Below, one piece after another: positions 60,931 to 64,000 of a stretch of DNA of 64,000 nt. The position numbers and the translations under genes were made by a program. The notes beneath the pieces are model-generated. The model saw only the letters and a list, made by a program, of their open reading frames with translations. It was not told where the DNA came from and ran no database searches. Positions within the stretch are counted from its first letter, which is position 1. The number at the start of each line of letters is the position of its first letter. Source of the DNA: Holtermannia corniformis (taxonomy: Eukaryota; Basidiomycota; Tremellomycetes; Holtermanniales); NCBI GenBank assembly GCA_001599935.1, contig BCIJ01000015.1, positions 185,482-249,481 of the forward strand, read 5' to 3'.

Positions 60931-61099
60931 GATCAAGCGGGATGAAGATGAAGACGGTTGGACTGTAGCGGGTTGATGCCAACAGGCCAAGGGGGTTTGT
61001 GCGTCTCGGCGTTATACGGAGTTATAACGCCGCAATGGGGTTAGGCAGCCAACTTTAACCACCGCATCACCCACCGCACTATCCACTATACAATCCACC

Positions 61100-61983
61100 A
61101 TGGGACCGTCCCCAGTGCACGTTGCCGCCTCGGCAGCAGAACAGCACCTGCTCTTCACCCTGCTCGACTCCAACCTCCCAACCGGCGGCTTCATCGCCTC
61201 ATCCGGACTCGAATCGTACGCCAAACACGGACACTTGGCTGGTGGGTCCCTGCCAGCGCGCCTGGTCGAGTTTGCGAGCGCAGAGGTAGCAAACTATGCG
61301 AGAGCGTCATTAGGGATCGTAGCGGACGCTTGGGGTACCGTGGACGCTGCGCTGGACGGTGACAGTGTGCTCGAGCGCGTCACGGCGATCGATGAACACC
61401 AGGAAGCAATCGTACTCAACCACGTCGCTAGGCGGAGCTCAAAGGCTCAAGGCGTCGCCATGCTCACACTGTTTGCGAAAGGCTTGTCTGTCCCGCCCTA
61501 TCTCGCAAACGAGCACGAGCAGATAGCGCCAAATGTCAACGCGCTGGTGGACGAGTACAAGAAGCGCGTCAGGCGTGGCAAAGCACACGGTCACTTGAAC
61601 GTCTGCTGGGGCGTCGTCACGGCCGCTCTGGGCATCTCGCTCGGTCAGTCGTTTGCTCTGCATTGAATCATGCTGATGACACAGAGCGCGCTCTCCATCT
61701 CCACCTGTTTCTCCACGCGCGCTCGCTCCTCTCGTCCGCCGTCCGGCTCAACTTGATCGGACCCTACCTCTCCTCGCAGCTGCTACTCCACCCAATGCGG
61801 ACCATTATCGAACACGAGCTCGAACCCTTTCTCCATCCGCCGTCTCCGATCCCTGCTCGCGCCGCAGACGATCCATGGGCATGGACGCTCCCGCCCGATC
61901 AAGGCCCAGCCACCACCTGGCCACTGGGCGAGCTCCTCACAGCTCGACACGACCTCCAGCACACGCGCATCTTCAACTCGTAG
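61100..61983 (+). CDS. ureF: Urease accessory protein UreF
   Basis: Two exons (61100-61643, 61685-61983) give 280 residues. Recognisable UreF features are the N-terminal LLFTLLDSNLPTGGFIASSG, SGLESYAKHGHL, and the C-terminal SSAVRLNLIGPYLSSQLLLH. UreF works with UreD and UreG in the GTP-dependent delivery of nickel to urease. No urease or UreD/UreG gene lies nearby, as usual in fungi where these genes are scattered. The stop codon is only 12 bases from that of the convergent NDUFAF6-like gene. Confidence 0.92.
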
Positions 61984-61995
61984 CCGCTACCAGCG

Positions 61996-63161
61996 CTAGA
62001 GCTTGGCCGTCTGAGCGGCCCACCAAATCCTCGGCGCAAGCTTCCAATCGGCCTTTTGCAGATCCGGGTGGAACACGTCGAAATCAACGGCCTCGAGTCG
62101 CTGCAGGTAAGATTCCGCTGGGATCTAGTCACGTCAGCGTCGGTCCCTCCCGTTGGCACCAACGCACCGCAGCCAAAAACAACGGCATGACGCCCCGCGG
62201 CTCCAGTCTCCCCCGGCTCTCCTTTAAATGACTCCGAGCGGTAATCAGCTCGTCCATGCCCCTCGTGCCAATCTCGAAACATGCGTCGCGGATACCGGTT
62301 GCGGCCGAGCCGGAGCGGAACACTTGCTCTTCAATGATCCCGTGGCGTTCGCGCAGATCATGTGGGATCCCGAGCTGTCGTTTCGACGTTTGCACAGGGA
62401 GCGAGCGGAGGAGCGAGATGGTCGTGAGCAGGCTCGCGAGGTGTGAGAGCGAGTGGTCGACTGTGGACGTTTGGGCGTGCGTGGGCGGTAGCAGGTGCGG
62501 CAGTGGGCCAGACAAGAGGGCGGACGATAGTGGGCCATGAAGCTCGAGGTGGGCGGCGAGGGTAGGCGATGCGACCGGCGCAGAGAGCGCTTTGGCCTAT
62601 GTATCGTATCGCATCAGCATGCCCATGGGACGCCGAGATCAGCACCGACCCGTGTCTCGATCAACTGCTTGAGGTGATACCGCTGGATCGGGGCTTGTTT
62701 ACGCGCAGCATTCAGCTGCACAGCTACAGGGTGTTGAGGTGGGCGATCCTACATCCCCAGTCAGCCCAACCGCTCCGTCCGCCCAAAGTACCAACCTCCC
62801 ATATCGCCTTGAGAGCATCTCGCCAGAACTGGAACCGAATCGCCGCGATCGCAGGCTGGGTCACGGTCGTCGAGACGAGATGCAGCTCGAGCTAGATACC
62901 ACCAGGTCAGCGTCTGGACCGCACAACACAGTAGAGCACGCGCACGTTGAAAGCCCTCCAACCGAGCCAGGCGTCCCGGACGTCCCTCGGCCAAAAGTAA
63001 GAACAGAGCCAGGCTTCCGGATCGAGACGCTTGACAAGAGCTGCGCAGTATTCCGCGGGAGACTCGGGACCGCCGATAGTTGGTTGATTAATGTTGGGCA
63101 GGGACAGACGGGACGAGGTTGAGAATGAGCGAAGGGGGGTGCGGGGGAGGAAACGCTGCAT
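61996..63161 (-). CDS. NDUFAF6-like protein (squalene/phytoene synthase fold)
   Basis: Start codon at 63159-63161 opens a presequence-like N-terminus (MQRFLPRTPLRSFSTSSRLS). Conserved blocks include CAALVKRLDPEAWLCSYFWP, AIRFQFWRDALKAIWE, DACFEIGTRGMDELITARSH and the end ESYLQRLEAVDFDVFHPDLQ. These match the mitochondrial complex I assembly factor NDUFAF6 of the squalene/phytoene synthase family, which lacks the aspartate-rich catalytic motifs. The gene has at least four exons. Internal borders between 62500 and 62990 were read only approximately. It lies close to NDUFS4, another complex I gene. Confidence 0.8.
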
Positions 63162-63385
63162 GTTGATGGTCACGAGCTGAGGGTTCGCTGCGTCGTCTGG
63201 GTGAGTAAGAGCTGTCGAGATGACTGTAGACGTGCTGTGGACGATTGAAAAGTTGCCAGTCGACCACGACTCCGCGATCAAAGCACCGATCGTCATGACT
63301 CCAAACGTCACGACCTCACCATCCACTCGACACCTCTTGAGATCAGTGAGATTGCATTCAAACTCATCTGCGTTCCCAGCAGATC

Positions 63386-64000
63386 ATGGCACAAGCCTTC
63401 ACTACCCCGCTGCGGACTCGCGGGTTCATCGTGTGCACCTCGGGCCCCTCACGACTCGCCCAAGTGAGCTCTCGAGCGCTGTCAACCTCAAGGATCGCGA
63501 ACAGCCACTATGACAAGCTCAAGATTGCAAAGGGTGCAACGAGGGCACAGATCAAGGCCAAGTTCTACGAGGTCCGTCTCAACGTTGAGCTCGGGCAAGG
63601 CTGACCAGACTCACAGTTGAGCAAGAAACACCACCCCGACACGCCCGGAGGGAGTACAGCGCGCTTCCACGAGATCAACGATGCGTATTCTGTCCTGGGA
63701 GACGAAACGAAGCGGTCCGTCGGTCACCAGGATCTCACTTCGGCCGATTGACACCGCGCTAGACGACAATATGACCAGTCCCTCGTAGCACCCACCAACA
63801 CGTCTGGCTTTGCACCGCATGATCCCACACGGCCTACATCTCAAGGCCCACATCGCGCCTGGGGAGGCCACCATCGTCGCGCCCCGTCCTCGCGCGCACC
63901 ACCGCCACAATACCCCTACTACAACTCGATGAACGGTCGGCGTGTCCCACCTTCGTTCGGCAGTGCATCCCACCATCCGAACATGCGCCGTAGTGGCGCT
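63386..64000 (+). CDS. Mitochondrial J-protein, 3' part off the right edge
   Basis: Exons 63386-63571, 63617-63714 and 63763 onward. The N-terminus is Arg/Ser/Thr-rich and presequence-like (ends SRALSTSRIANSHYDKLKI). The J-domain follows: GATRAQIKAKFYELSKKHHP with the HPD motif crossing the first splice site, then FHEINDAYSVLGDETKRRQY. After it comes a Pro/His/Arg/Ser-rich region reaching the window edge. The layout (presequence, J-domain, disordered tail) resembles fungal mitochondrial DnaJ proteins of the DNAJC30-like type. The C-terminus is outside the window, so the exact group is open. Confidence 0.82.

Overview
The window is nuclear DNA from a fungus, most likely a basidiomycete. Genes are compact and close together on both strands. 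Almost every gene is split by introns of about 37-60 bases with GT..AG ends and a CTGAC/CTAAC-like branch site 10-25 bases before the acceptor. Coding sequence is GC-rich, and every recognisable protein is eukaryotic and fungal. No rRNA, tRNA, CRISPR array or intact transposon was recognised. The compact architecture would suit Pucciniomycotina or Ustilaginomycotina, but the sequence alone does not name a species. Exon boundaries below were worked out by hand from reading-frame continuity, splice motifs and known family motifs.

Left part (1-16.6 kb): a partial unknown gene at the edge, two small unknown genes, a proteasome assembly chaperone (PSMG4/Poc4-like), an unresolved multi-exon gene, a large Sec7+PH Arf exchange factor, the mitochondrial protease OMA1, the ribosome biogenesis factor RPF1 and a PIF1-family helicase. 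Middle-left (16.6-30.7 kb): SAP18, the peroxisomal import protein PEX13, a CHFR-like ubiquitin ligase with a PBZ zinc finger but no FHA domain, the RIO2 kinase, an unknown Pro/Ser-rich protein, two neighbouring small proteins sharing an unfamiliar Cys/His-rich C-terminal domain, the translation factor TMA22/DENR, and a Pmp3-type membrane protein with a long tail and three consecutive micro-exons.

Middle (31-41 kb): a tail-to-tail inverted pair of paralogous genes with conserved intron positions and a core resembling PD-(D/E)XK/Uma2 proteins, one copy carrying an in-frame stop; an SRA (YDG) domain protein; a CAJ1/DJP1-type J-protein; and a secreted ferritin-like RDS1 protein. Right part (41-64 kb): a very large Cdc15/Cdc7-type kinase with a CH-like region, C1 domain and C-terminal CAAX box; a SAP-motif coiled-coil protein; a CBM48 protein; a NIFK/Nop15-like RRM protein with a repetitive lysine-rich N-terminus; a GHITM/Bax-inhibitor-like mitochondrial protein with a 980-base intron; a zinc alcohol dehydrogenase; an unknown nuclear-type protein; complex I subunit NDUFS4; urease accessory protein UreF; an NDUFAF6-like protein; and a mitochondrial J-protein cut by the right edge.

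Functionally this is ordinary fungal housekeeping. Ribosome biogenesis (RPF1, RIO2, NIFK-like), translation (TMA22), mitochondrial quality control and complex I (OMA1, GHITM, NDUFS4, NDUFAF6-like, J-protein) and peroxisome import (PEX13) are scattered rather than clustered. The least ordinary material lies at 26-35.5 kb and around 53-56 kb.
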